The notes beneath the pieces are model-generated. The model did not search any database, had not been told where the DNA came from, and was given only the letters and a program-made list of their open reading frames with translations. This document shows, piece by piece, positions 23,661 to 35,500 of a DNA stretch of 64,000 nucleotides (the first letter of the stretch is position 1; each line of letters opens with the position of its first letter). The position numbers were made by a program, and so were the translations under genes. Source of the DNA: Gonapodya prolifera JEL478 (taxonomy: Eukaryota > Monoblepharomycota > Monoblepharidomycetes > Monoblepharidales > Gonapodyaceae); NCBI GenBank assembly GCA_001574975.1, contig KQ965769.1, forward strand, positions 62,001 to 126,000, read 5' to 3'.

Positions 23661-24786
23661 CTACCTCTCTAAGGAACAGTGCGGGCAGATGCGGGCGCCA
23701 CATTGGCTCCCGTCACTGGAATGTACATCACCTTCATCGTGTATCTGTAATCTACAATTTTTGCACCTGATCTGCACCAAGCAATCCAGGCACAGAAATT
23801 TGGATTCACTCGGAGGGACATGATAGTCGTACATGGCAGAGGCCTTTCCGCACGTCTCACATGGTATGATGCAGTTGCGGTAGCATTCCGCTCCGCAGTC
23901 GTCAAAACTGCACTCTGTCGAGCCTGAGACTTTATGACAATCATCGCAGAGCTTGGCAATAGCGCGGGACAGGCGCCTGAGCCGCCTTGGCACGTCCACC
24001 GAATAGGGAGCATCCAAAAGGGAATTTACACATTGCAAGCATTGTTCCCCGACGTTGCAAAACACACATTGATAGCTAGGACTACTCCATGAGTAGAAAG
24101 GTTCCCCGCTGCACTTGCTGCAGAGACCAGGGTAAGCCGTGAGGCTTGGTTCTGCTTCCACGAGAGAAATGAATTGTTGCACGAATTTCTCCGCCAATGT
24201 CCATAGTACGTATGTGTACTCACGTCCCCATGCAACACTGCGCGGAAAATCCCCACGAAACAGAGGTCCCTTCGCGGCTCGCATTGCGTCGGGTTCACTG
24301 TCTGACAAGTCCAGCTTCCGCAGTCCTCGCGACGTCCATCGCGAAATCCTCTGGTCCTGAGACGCCAGATCGATAAACACCTCACCCGAGTGAAGACAAC
24401 CGACAAAGGAAGCTTCACGCAGAGCGGTAAACGTGTCCAGGATTCGATTGAGAAGTGCGACAGCGACCGGTGCAGAAAAGTCTATCTGATCCAAGTTGAT
24501 GGACACCACTCCAGATATATACGCCGAGGCATCGCCTCCGAACATCAGCCTTTGTGGCACTGTGATGGCTCGGTTGATTGCCGATTCGACCGTATCCGGC
24601 GTTCGGCACAGTTTGTCGAAGCGAATGTGGTGGCGAGCCTAGGTCGGCAGCTTTGCGACGATGCTGCGAGAGGTCTGCAGGTAAGAGTGAAGTCTATGAG
24701 AGAGTCGGTGACAAGGAAGGAAAAGTAGTGTGCAGGAGTTCGAGAGGCAGATCAAATATCAACGGGGAAGTGTTTGGGAAGGCCAT
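23661..24786 (-). pseudogene. F-box + cysteine-rich (multi-CxxC) gene, N-terminus broken
   Basis: An ATG at 24786 begins FDLPLELLHTTFPSLSP; the F-box then continues in the next frame (DSLIDFTLTCRPLAASS). A long frame from about 24640 to 23661 gives a leucine-rich middle (LLNRILDTFTALREASFVGCL) and a C-terminal half dense in paired cysteines (CSKCSG, CVFCNVGEQCLQC, CDDCHK, CETCGK, CKNC, CPHC), which should bind several zinc ions. Architecture: F-box, LRR-like linker, zinc-rich tail, consistent with an SCF substrate receptor of a type I do not recognise. Two frame changes near the F-box argue for a decaying gene. A sister copy is at 62232-63554. Confidence 0.55.
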
Positions 24787-25089
24787 GGCGAAGCTCCAAG
24801 ACAGTTTAGAGAGGGAAGATGTAGACACGCAAAGAGAAGAGACGAGCGATCGTCGGAAGACGACAGAAAATTGGGGAAGGAAAGTGGGTCACAAGATGTT
24901 GGAATTCTGTCACCCATGATTGACATAGTGTCTCCAACGAAGTAAAGTTCTCAGCGAAGTGATGCATTCTCAGCTGTTCGTTTTAAATAGGAGCGGAAAC
25001 TATAAATGAAACAATGCGAGAACTGCCCAGTGTGTTCCTACAACTGTGGGTGTATCAACACGAAAGATACCATCCACAGTTCTTCGCCA
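24787..25089. other. Intergenic, no supported gene
   Basis: About 300 nt between two minus-strand relics. Purine-rich on the plus strand; nothing recognised. Confidence 0.35.
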
Positions 25090-26325
25090 CTACCTTCTAA
25101 GGCAACTGTGTCCTTCCTCAATCACATTCGCGTCTGACCCATAGCGCAAAAGGACCTCCGCTGTGCCTGGACTCTTCGCTACTCTAAGAGCTCTGTCGGA
25201 TCGAGAATGTACGTTCGCACCATGATCAAGCAGTACCCCGACTGTGCGAAGATCTCCCACTTCGGCTGCTTGGACGAGGGCCTTGCCGTTACGAGCATTT
25301 ACGTTAGCCCCATAAGCAAGCAGCACCTTTAGGGTGTCTAAACGACTGCAGCGGCAAGCGTTCCTCAGGGGTAAGTCGTCCGAGATATGCATGTTCGCCT
25401 TGCGGTCCAACAGGAGGGTAACAATGATTCGGGTGTCCAGTCAAGCCACCTTCAGCAGCCTTTGCAACTGTTGCGTTCTTCTCGCCGATTGAAAAATACA
25501 ACTTTTTTTCGAGAAGGGCTTCAACGACAACAACGTCGCACTTGTTGCAAGCCGCTTTCAGAGCTCTATCCGCATCCTCCACTGCGATATTGGACCCGTT
25601 CGAAAGGATGGTTTCGATTAAATGACGATATCCACGGATACTGGCTTCTCAAGGGCATCCCCCATGTACCGGGAAGGAGTTTGATGTCTCGAGAGAAGAA
25701 CGTCTACAACGTCAACGTGCCCGTTCTTCACAGACGCCACAAACGCCTCACCAACTTCCCCAGAGCTTGGAGGTGCGTCCCCACACTGGTCGAGCAGCAG
25801 TCGAGATTTATCAACGTGACCGTGAGTCGCCGCCAGAATGAGGGCTCTGCTGTTTTGTGCGCGAATTGTGGCACCATGCTCCAGAAGCACCTGCACCACC
25901 GCTGTGTGCCCCCGCACTACGGCGAGAAAAGGGCTTGGTTCGATTGCAACTGGATATTGGCGCCGCGAAATATGAGCGTCTTGAGGGCATTCATGCGCAC
26001 TTCCCTTACTGACCACAAAGATGGCAAGTGTGGTGGGGTCACGAAGAAGGACCGGTACACGTCAACCACCCTACACAGCAGGTCAACCACCCGGGGAACA
26101 CCTCTACCCGCTTCAAAGTAGAGCGCGAGATAGGGGAACAAGTAATGGCGGAGCGCTCTGATGGCGATACCGCGGGGCTCACGGAAGATGCGTTCAAGGT
26201 TTCTGTTCAGAGCTTCGGAAGGAAGAGCTAAGCGGCAGGCTAAAAAATCGCCAATGAGTGTGATGATTTCACAAAGGAGGCTTTGGTTGTGTAATTGACG
26301 GGAGTGGTCCCGCCGCATCCGCACC
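25090..26325 (-). pseudogene. Ankyrin-repeat gene, frameshifted
   Basis: The N-terminal block at 26325-25970 reads LIGDFLACRLALPSEALNRN, IFREPRGIAIRALRHY and ALYFEA, then ankyrin repeats: VVRGHTAVVQVLLEHGATI, ATHGHVDKSRLLLDQCG, VKNGHVDVVDVLLSRH, DTLKVLLAYGANVNARNG, EVGDLRTVGVLLDHGANV. Frame changes are needed near 25930, near 25620 and near 25445; none has intron ends. The N-terminal block recurs in the relic at 31169-32117, so it is a family-specific domain. A short stretch of this gene (around 25970-26000) also recurs at 52049-52100. Confidence 0.6.
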
Positions 26326-26829
26326 AGAAGCGCGTTTCGAGCGTCCAGAAAGGACAGAGAAGAGCATCGTATCTCGCGAAACGTAAAAAGGGCGAGCGAT
26401 TGATGCGACTGGGTGTTTTTGGGAAGGAGTCGGTGGACGATGTTGAGAGTACTCAGACGGGAGACGGGAGACTTCAGGCAGGATCGAGAATTGCGAACAG
26501 CGCGACAAATTCAAAGCGGCAACGGGAGCTTTCCAACTGCTTGAGTTCGATCGGAAACCAGTTAATGCCGCCCGGCTGAATAACCCGAAAAACATTTAAA
26601 ACAAAGACGTGGGCATACAAGCGCAGCTCCTGCAAACGCGACTTATGCAAGCTGGACCGGGCCGTAGCCGGCAGGAGAGCGCGCTGCCCATTTTCGATCG
26701 CAACACAAAAGTCAGTTCTGCACTGCAAACTCTCAAAACTGAGAGCCGTTGACTACCAGGAATGTGCACTAAGCCAGTTAAAAAGGATTTGAGAAACATC
26801 TCAAAATTGTGGAAAACAATAAGAACAAT

Positions 26830-28763
26830 CTACAACTTGCTATCTTCGTTATCTGCCGCTTTGACCACACCCTCACCGCTATTGTCCGAACCCACCACGG
26901 TCTCCTTATAATTCGCATACTTCATCCTCCCTTCCCTAATCGCACGTGCAAGTCCTTTCGCCCATGTCCCATTCGGTCTCTTCAACATTTTCGCGATCTC
27001 CTCTGGAGACTCTGGCATGGCCTTCGCGAGAGTACGCAACAATTGGGGATACATCACGTACGTGGGGCTCACATCTTTGAACCGAGCCTCTCCATCACGC
27101 CACTGGTGGATGTACTTGAACACGGTTCGAGATTCCTCAGAGAGCCCCTCGCCCCATCTCGCAAGTGTATTACGCCATCCATACCCACCACGTCCTGTTT
27201 CCAAGTCGTATACGATCTTTCTGTACAGGGCGAGGTTGGACGCGCGGGATAAAGTCAGAGCAGTTTCCATAGGTGGGGCTTCAGGACCCCCTTCTGCCGC
27301 TTTCATGGTTGGGTGTGGCCAAGGCAGTGGACCGGAGGAGAGGAGGAGGGAGCGAAGTTGGTGGTATATCATGATCAAATAGTGAGTATCGGCACGCGCG
27401 TAGTCCATCATTTCGGGAAGAAGCGGTCTGAAAGTGCCGCGTTCCAACTTGTGAGATGTGAAGCCACCAGGACGTCAACTAAGCCTACCGCATCCTCCAG
27501 TCCGCCAGCTGCCATTTCTTGTCTGGCTCAAAATCACAAAACTGCTTCGCCAAAGCCGCGAAGCTCTTCTGTGGTAGGTTCAGCGCACGGCAGGCATCAT
27601 AGGTATCAAAGATGCCAACGCAGTACAGCGAGAAGTCACGTTGCATCCACGGTAGGTCCGACGTAGCTGAGTGAAAGATCTAAGAGAGCAAGTAGATGGA
27701 GTGTTTGGGTGCTGAATATGCCGCTCACAGAGAGTGCACAAAACCCCTCGCCTTCAGGATTTTAGGATCTGTGAACACGACATTGAGATCACGGAGTTCA
27801 TGTCGCAGAGCAAGGGTATCGACGATAAAGTCTTCTGTGGGGGTGGAAAGTTGGAGCAGACAAACGAAGCCTTGGTAGGATCGGAACGAATGTGCCTACA
27901 ATTGGGTCAGACAAACTGGTCAGTTTCAAACGTTCGAGAGCTAGCGGTGAAGTCACACCTCAGTATCGATGGCTATTAGTTCGACTGATTTCAGTTTCTC
28001 GATGAGATTTGCCAACTGGCTTGGGGTATCGATGTAAGTAAATGGAGTTTTCTCCATGCTGTGTGGAGGAGGTTTCGACAGCATTTCCGGAGTTGGAGGT
28101 ACAAAAATATGTTGAGGAAAAGTGTATGCAGCAATTTCGGGCGCGTAGGGGTGTTCCGCGCTTCGATGAGTCATAATTGTTTGTTCTGGGTGAGGAAAAC
28201 GGTATAACAAATGCAAGCACGGTCGCTACTCACTGAATCCTCCCTTTCATCTCGAGAGGTACCATTGCGTTCAGTTTTTCCACAAGTCTGCTCACGAAAG
28301 GCTGTTTGTTACTGTTGTTGATTTTATCCCGAAAATCCCACTGCGGGGGCCGGATATTCCGGTCGAAACGCTGGACTTTCGTCTCCGGTAAGCTTTCACT
28401 GGGCGGTGTTGCATCACTTTCCGAAGTGCTCTCTGCGGTAGCCGGTGGCTCCTGACTGGAGGAAAATCTTGCAGACGAACGGAGGAAATAGTGGTGTGAC
28501 TCAAGGCCGGAACAACGGATCCCCGTTGGAAACAGAGGTGTTGTAAGATATGCAAGGCCCAGAGTCGAGCTCATTCGTGCCGTTCCCGCTCTGAATGCGG
28601 CCCTTTGCGATAGCAAAGAAATGATATCCTGACTGGAGTAGCCCCCTAAGAGCGGCATTGTGGTCCTGCCGAGCATCGCCCATGTTTCGAGTTTTATTGA
28701 TTTGACGACTGATGGTCCGCGAGCGCCCATTTCGGTTTCGGATTTCGGATGCTCCAAACTCAA
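26830..28763 (-). CDS. RRP6: RRP6/EXOSC10-like exosome 3'-5' exoribonuclease
   Basis: Exons: start uncertain (28763 or a later in-frame ATG) to 28234, 28160-27959, 27895-27752, 27679-27489 and 27427-26830, about 554 residues. Landmarks are the pre-nuclease [19 protein letters not shown], then HPYAPEI, the DEDD exonuclease motifs [20 protein letters not shown] and [10 protein letters not shown], and an HRDC-like block ([20 protein letters not shown]). RRP6 trims rRNA, snoRNA and aberrant RNAs with the nuclear exosome. The C-terminal arm found in yeast and human is absent, and a PMC2NT domain cannot be recognised upstream. The third intron appears to be GC-AG (donor AAG|GCGAGG at 27751). It lies head to head with SIR2, and a truncated copy sits at 51140-51948. 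Confidence 0.88.
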
Positions 28764-28846
28764 AGAGCAATATCATTGAGGGACTGTGCACGCTGTGGCC
28801 CGACCAAAATCGGGTTGCTTCGTTCTCCACTTCAATTGTCGAATAA
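28764..28846. promoter_or_regulatory. Short divergent promoter, RRP6 / SIR2
   Basis: Only 83 nt separate the SIR2 start (28847) from the most upstream RRP6 ATG (28763), so the promoters must overlap. If RRP6 begins at a later ATG the gap is somewhat larger. No motif assigned. Confidence 0.45.
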
Positions 28847-31036
28847 ATGTCGACGACTCGCGGGAAGAATCCAGCTGAGACGCAATCGGACGATTCGAAG
28901 GAAATATCAACCGGCGACGTGAAACCAAGCGGCTCCAGACCGTCGTCAGGAAGACGTAAACCCAAACAAGATCACGTCGACGAAGCAAAGGGAGCGGCGA
29001 ACCAGCCAAAGCCGGCACGGGCTCCGCCAAAAGACAGAACGCCGGTGAGGGTGTAACGATTGTACTGGTCTGATGGTTTGCGGGACGCACTCACGATTTG
29101 TCATTTCATGGCAGCTTGGAATGAAAAGTTGGAAGACGGAACTCAATATTATCAAGGACGCTTCGCTTGGGGCACTTGCGGAATGGTGGAAGACTACTCA
29201 GCCGAAGAGGATCATTGTAATGACAGGGGCTGGGATTTCAACTGGAGCAGGGTGAGCTTGGTGCCGATTCGGGCGAATGTGAGCTTCAAACCGACATTTT
29301 TCTGCCAGAATACCAGATTTTCGTAGCCCTGGTATGGAAGAAGCAGTATGACGTGTTAATACCTAAATCAACCACGCAACTACCAGGTACCGGGCTATAT
29401 TCCAACCTGCAAAAATATGACCTCCCCACACCCGAATCAATATTCGAAATCAACTGTGAGCGTCCGCCTTTGCACTTTCTTAAGGCCACTCTTAATGTTT
29501 TCGCGTTGCACTTTCTTGCAGATTTCCGGGATCGCCCAGAAGCATTCTTCACGTTGGCCAAAGAGCTCTATCCAGGGCAGTTCAAGCCTACTGTGTCCCA
29601 CTACTTTATCAAAATGCTCCAGCAAAAAGGAGTTTTGCTGAGGTGAGCTTGGTGGTGTCCTTTCCCCAATTCTAATCTATAACGACAAATATTGGGTATG
29701 CAGGAACTACACACAGAACATCGACACTCTAGAACGCGTTGCTGGAATTCCAGGAGACAAGCTTGTGGAGGCTCACGGCTCCTTCGGTAAGGTCCCACCG
29801 TTCTTTTTTTCTGGCGACAACTTTACATTATCCATCCATGGAACTTAGCCTCAGCCCGCTGCGTCGGTGGCTTCTACGATCCTTCCGCCAAACCAACTCC
29901 TCCCACCCCCAAAAAGCGTCCCACCTCCTCGCGCAGCCGGCGCAGCTCTGGAACGCGCTCACTCATAGACCAACTTCTCGGCCTCTCGCTGGACGACCCC
30001 GAGGAAGACCCTCGCAAGCGCCGACCCGGGTGCGGCCTTCGGTACTCTCCCGAGTGGGTCCGTACCCGAGTGTTTGCCGACCAGGTACCTGTGTGCACCG
30101 GGTGCGAGGGTTTGGTGAAGCCGGAGATTGTGTTCTTTGGGGAGAGTCTTCCAGAGAGATTCCATACGCTCCTCAAGGATGATTTTCCTATCGTGAGTGG
30201 GGAGGTGTCCAATTTTCTCCGATGCCGTGAACAAGAGTGCTTAAAACTTGTTCCACTACAACCAGTGCGACCTTCTCATCGTAATGGGTACATCCCTCCA
30301 AGTGGCGCCTTTCAACAGCCTCATTAACTTTGTGGGATCGAAGGTGCCTCGTCTTCTCATCAACCGGGAGGAGGTCGGCACGCACAAGTCATTCGGGGGC
30401 GGATTCGATTTCACGGTAAGTTCTGCTTTGCGATCCGCGTCGACACGTCTGAAGTGACGCTATTGATATCTTCCGCAGGGTGAACACCAAGAATTTCGCC
30501 GAGACGCCATACACCTCTCCACTATTGACGAGGGCGTGCGTGATCTAGCTCGGCTTCTTGGGTGGGAAGACGAGCTTGTCCGATTGTACGAGGATGAGCA
30601 CAAGAAGATCGAGGAAGAGTGGAAGGCAGGAAGGAGGGGTGTGGTTTTCGAGCAGAGCGTTGGAGAATTCGTCGACAAGGCTCAGGAGGATGGAATTACT
30701 GATGAGAAGGAGAAGGGAAGTCCCGTGACGCCAGAACAGGAGACTTTCCACGATGCTAAGGAAGCACAAACTTCCTTGCCCACCACCGATGTCGTTGACG
30801 TGGCTGTCGCCAATCTTTCCACGAAAGACGGCTCGCCAACTCCACCTGCAGCCTTTGTCGTCACACCACCCCGCACGGAGATTGTCACAGCTGGTGGTGT
30901 GGTCCTCGATCTGGACGTCGAGGCAGAGAAGTTTGAGGGTACCCTGACGCAGCTGGACGAGGAGGAGCAAGCCGTGGTGGACGCGCTCCGGAAGTTGAAG
31001 ATGGATGATGGGTTGGGAGGACCGTCTGCGAATTAA
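28847..31036 (+). CDS. SIR2-family NAD-dependent protein deacetylase (SIRT2/Hst2-like)
   Basis: Nine exons, all phases consistent (28847-29044, 29115-29251, 29309-29331, 29387-29455, 29522-29642, 29704-29786, 29849-30192, 30266-30415, 30479-31036), about 560 residues. Motifs: [19 protein letters not shown] (NAD pocket), [10 protein letters not shown], catalytic EAHGSF, the zinc CTGC pair followed by [14 protein letters not shown], and [17 protein letters not shown]. These define class I sirtuins of the Hst2/SIRT2 group, which deacetylate tubulin, histone H4K16 and others. A 50-residue Lys/Pro leader and a 190-residue acidic tail flank the core. The first zinc-cysteine pair is split: Cys at 29860 and Cys at 30031 are about 56 residues apart, with a basic/Ser-rich insert between. 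The 23-nt third exon encodes the IPDFRSP loop. Confidence 0.93.
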
Positions 31037-31168
31037 GCCGTTAATGCTGGCTGCACTGAAAGCGTAGTCGGGGATACGAGGGCGAAGTTTCTTACGTACT
31101 TAACCCGTTGTTACACGTATTCTGGAATGAAATTGGGGTATGTGGTTTCTTGAATATTACGAAACGTT

Positions 31169-32117
31169 TTACAAATTCGCTTGACGTCGAACGCATCCAA
31201 ATCGAAAGTAATAAGTTCGAATTGATATCGCGTAATCCAGCAAAAGTGTGAGGATCTTCGCACGTCCACACTCTGCTGCCTTGTTAAAAAGAAGGCAACA
31301 CCAGGGATTGAATTGAGGCTTAGCAGTCAGCAACAGTTTCACTATGTCTTCGTTGCCATGGATCACTGCTTGAATGAGTGCTTCGCTTCGCCATGGGTCC
31401 ACAGATTCGCCGCACTCAAGGAGCGTTTGCACCACGGAACTGTGTCCTTTCAGCGCAGCAAGAGCAAGTACCTTGTCTGACTGCTCGTGAATATCAGCAC
31501 CATGAGCAAGAAGAGTCCTGGCGGCGTCAGCGTTCCCAGATTTGCAAGCCCCGAAGAGTGCGTTGTGCGGATCTGCTTCAATGTCTCCACCTCACTTCTT
31601 CATATCGACGCTGCTGTGTCGCGGCCTGGATTGCCTCAAAGTAAAGCGCACGGTGGGGCATTCCGTAGTGGGAAAGCGCTCTGTTTGCAATTCCCCGAGG
31701 GGTGCGAAAGATCCTAAAGAGGTTTTTGTTGAGAGTCGCGGTAGGGAGAGCCGAGCGGAATACACAGAAGTCACCGATGCGAGCGATGACTTTGATTGGG
31801 AGACGTTCGAGTGGAAAATGGTGGTTGATCGGCGTCTCCGAATGATGAGAATGTGCCAAGCGGCTCCTATCACCTGTCAGCATCGGAGGTATTTCGCGGT
31901 GATGATGACGGGGAGGCGCTGAAGAGGGAACGGTGAGTGAGGTTGAACTTTGACACCGAGGAGCGAAAGGAAGATCCGTTGACGCTGTGATGCCGACAAA
32001 ATTAGGTTTGCGTGATTTGACCCACATGAAGTTCAAACAGCGGTCCAGGATGAAGCTGGAATGTTCGAGTGGTGAAGTTTCAAGAGCTTGCGAGATCCGG
32101 AATCTTATACAAATCAA
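31169..32117 (-). pseudogene. Ankyrin-repeat gene, frameshifted (same family as 25090-26325)
   Basis: The N-terminal half encodes LPIKVIARIGDFCVFRSALP, then LFRIFRTPRGIANRALSHY and ALYFEA, matching the block in the 25-26 kb ankyrin relic. After a one-base frame change near 31595 come repeats ALFGACKSGNADAARTLLAHG, LALAALKGHSSVVQTLLECG, AVIHGNEDIVKLLL and AAECGRAKILTLLLDY, ending at 31169. No intron explains the shift. An N-terminal Ser/His-rich stretch precedes the block, and the start codon is unclear. Confidence 0.6.
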
Positions 32118-32537
32118 TTGTAGAATAAAAATACGGTCAAGTTTACAACTCTGTCTTATTCAGAACCAACAATGACTGTCCTGGTTCATTGTGTTCCATC
32201 GGCCCCGTGAACCCAAATGCCGTTACTTTCCCTTGAGCGAAGAAAGGTCGACGGGCAAGCCTCGACGTAGTTGACTGACAATGAGCTACAGGAAATATGT
32301 GTTGTTGAAACACAAGGTTTTAGACGGGTGTTCACTGGAATCACGCAAATCTCACCGAAGAAACTTGTTCATAATTATTCACTCGGTCCGGTCGAAACGC
32401 TTTAAGAACTTCGCTGACCACTTGCTGCACAAGCGCAGCTTCATCAAGCGTCGACTTTGATGGAGACGTCGCTATGGTGATACACATTTTCAGCGCGGGG
32501 ACGAGACGTCAACGCAGCATGACCGCAACAGGGCCGT
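32118..32537. other. Intergenic, 3' flank of MPS1
   Basis: 420 nt between two minus-strand genes; no supported gene or RNA. Confidence 0.4.
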
Positions 32538-35500
32538 TTAAAGGCGAAGCACACCTGCCCCATTCACACCACTCAAAAACGGATGGCCCAGCAGTTCACC
32601 GATAGTCATGCGCTCTTTCGGGTCCCTCTTTAAGCACCCGCGAACACACTCCCATGCCAACTTCATCTCGGCCGCGTCCGACGCGTGTTCGTCAATATCA
32701 GGGTACGGGATCACAAACTTGGGGTCGATGATAGCCTGGAGCTTCGAGACCATGCTGGAAAGGTGGAAGAAGGGTGGGCGCCCGTGGAGGAGCTCGTACA
32801 GTATACAGCCTAGGGACCAGACGTCGGAAGGACGACCGATCTGAATTTTACAGTGATCGGATGAGGAGGTTTCATTGAGCGAGGGCTTGAGAATTTGGTT
32901 AAAATTTTTCATTCAAACCTTGAGATAGTCCCGCCTCTGTCCGCTGATATCCGTGATCGATTCCGGGCTCATGTAGTTGACCGTGCCCGTCTACGATATT
33001 ATTTTAGACAGAAGCTCGGATGGGAAAGTTTTGATTTTGGACTAACCTGGTGATCCCTGTGAATGTTCGTCGTATCATTTGGAATAGCCTTGGCGATTCC
33101 AAAGTCGATCTTCAGTTCCGTAAGTCAGGCGTGTCGACGGAGAGCGTGTCCAATATAGAAGAGATAGTCCTTATGAAATTTGAAAAACTTCCCGATCAAC
33201 TTCGAAACATACCAGCTTAAGACCACCTTCCACCATCAAAAAGTTCTTCGCAGAGGGGAAAATGCGCGTCATTCATATCCAAAGCCCACCAAGCCCACAC
33301 TGTTAACCTACCGCAGGTTTGAGATCCGTATGCACAATGCTCTCCTCATGCAACGCCTTGACTGCCTGCAGCATCTGCTCCCAAAACATCCGGACCTGGT
33401 TCAACGTGGGTCTCTGCCCGGCCCGTCGGAGCACGTGGGCAAGATCTGCGTCGCCGCACTCCATGACCTAGGGTGGAATGGGGATCGGGCTGCGTCGAAG
33501 CCCCGAAAGACATTGTGGGGTCTCACCACAAAAATGACAGCTCCGCGCTCATCCACCTCCCAATCCGTCATCCCAATAATGCGCGAGTTGCCCCTCAGCT
33601 TCTTGAGCAGGCGAATCTCATTCACGTACCCCTCGACAGCGCTGCGATCGGCGCCGCGGATCGACACCTTCTTGAGCGCGAGGACTTGTCCGTTGGGTGA
33701 GAGGACTTTGTACACTTTGGACGACCCGCCGCGGCCAAGTGTGGAGAGCTTCGTGTATGTAGTTCCGTTGACCTGGTCCAGCGATTCAGTCAGCGAATGG
33801 GCAGGGAACAGGGGAGGGGGGTAACAAAAATGTGTGGTCTCACCTTGATCGCCCCTCGAGTGCTCCCCACGGTGGCGGAAAACGTCCCCAAATCGTCCTT
33901 CCTTGGTGCCTAGAGGGGGACATAATAACCACCGTGTTACCAGTCAGAATCGCCATCGTCGCAGCAACTTCGAAACTCACCTGCCCGAACGGAGTCGCGG
34001 GCACGTCACTCGCCGACGCACCTCCAGCTCGCGGGGCGGTATGATCACGGTGCTCCTGCTCCTGGGACGCAGACGGTCTTCGCCCCGCCGCCGCCGCATT
34101 CAACCTCGCCGTATCGGGTCCACCAAGCTGTGGCTTCACGGGCGGCACGAGATCCCGCGTCAGTGCGATCCCGGACGGCGCGGGCCGCGAGACGTGGAAG
34201 ACGGTCGCGGAGTTGGAGTTTGCGGCGGTGGGGAGTGGGTGGGTTGAGGTGATGGAGGAAGGTGTGGGGTGAGGATGGGTGGCTGGTGGGTGCGGTGTGG
34301 GACGGGTTCGGACGATCTGTGGGATAGACGTGAGTTGTGGCTGAAGCACTATCATGTAAAACCGAAAAATTCTTACGGTGGGACTGCCCTCCTCCCGCGG
34401 AACCGCCGCTCCACTTCCATTCGAGGGCTCCTGCTCCTTCTCCATCAGGTCAATCTCCGCAGGCTTGGACACCACCTCCGACCTCGGCGGGGCGGCGGCG
34501 TTCTCCGACACAGACCCCTTCCTGTTCCTAGCTCCCGCACCTCGCTCGACAGGCGACGCGAGTTCCGAATCCGACTTTTCGGCACCACTGGCGCTGGCAC
34601 TGGCACGAGACAAGGATGACGTGGACGCGGACGACGCGGAGGATGCGAGTGAGGATACGCTGGAGACCGAGGAGGAGCGGGAGGGCGGGTGCGGGCGGTG
34701 GTTTGTGATGGCGGTGTTCGCTCCTTCGGAGGGTGGAAGTGACGCCGACGCCTCCCATCGACCGGCGTGTGCTTGTGCTTGGCGAGTCGCAAGGGCGTCC
34801 TCCGACGGCGACGGTGAGTGCGCTGATTCCTGCGATGAGGGTAGCGGAGAGCGGTTGTACGATGCTCCCTGTGAGCTTCCTGTCGGCGAGTAGGCCGTCT
34901 CCTGCGAGTTTTGGGGCATCGCCTTTGCCGTGCCGCCGGCGCCACGTCTCGGTGGATCCGGTTGTGCATGCTGGTCCTCCTCGTCGTCGACTTCACGCGA
35001 TTCCCCCGATACGCGTTTCGGAGGGCCGAGAAGGCGGCGTTCGTGGCGCGGGCGGCGGGGTGCGGGTGTTACGGGTGTGGTTAATGTGGAGGATGGTGTG
35101 GTGGTAGGTGCGCCTGAGGAGAGGCTCTGGGAGGATTGGAATGGTGGGTGGGAGGCGATGGAAGCTGAAGCTGCGGAGGGTTTTTTGGTGGGGAGGTTTT
35201 CTTTGTCGTCGAATGGAGCTGGAACCGTGGCAGTTGGTGGGCAACCATAAAGTATCAGCTTCACACATCCTCAACCCCCCACCCCGAGAATTTGCCTCCG
35301 GTCAACGCCTCGGTCAGTGCTTCCCACTTAGGCCTCGGGCTCGGTCAATGCCCACCCCGAGATTTTACCTACGGCTAACGCCTCGGTCAGTGCTTCGCAC
35401 TGAGACCTCGGGCTCGGGCACTCCGCTCAAATGCCGACTCACCATGCGATGGACTCACCGACCCACCCACCACCTGCGCCATCTGTTCGATCCCAATCGC

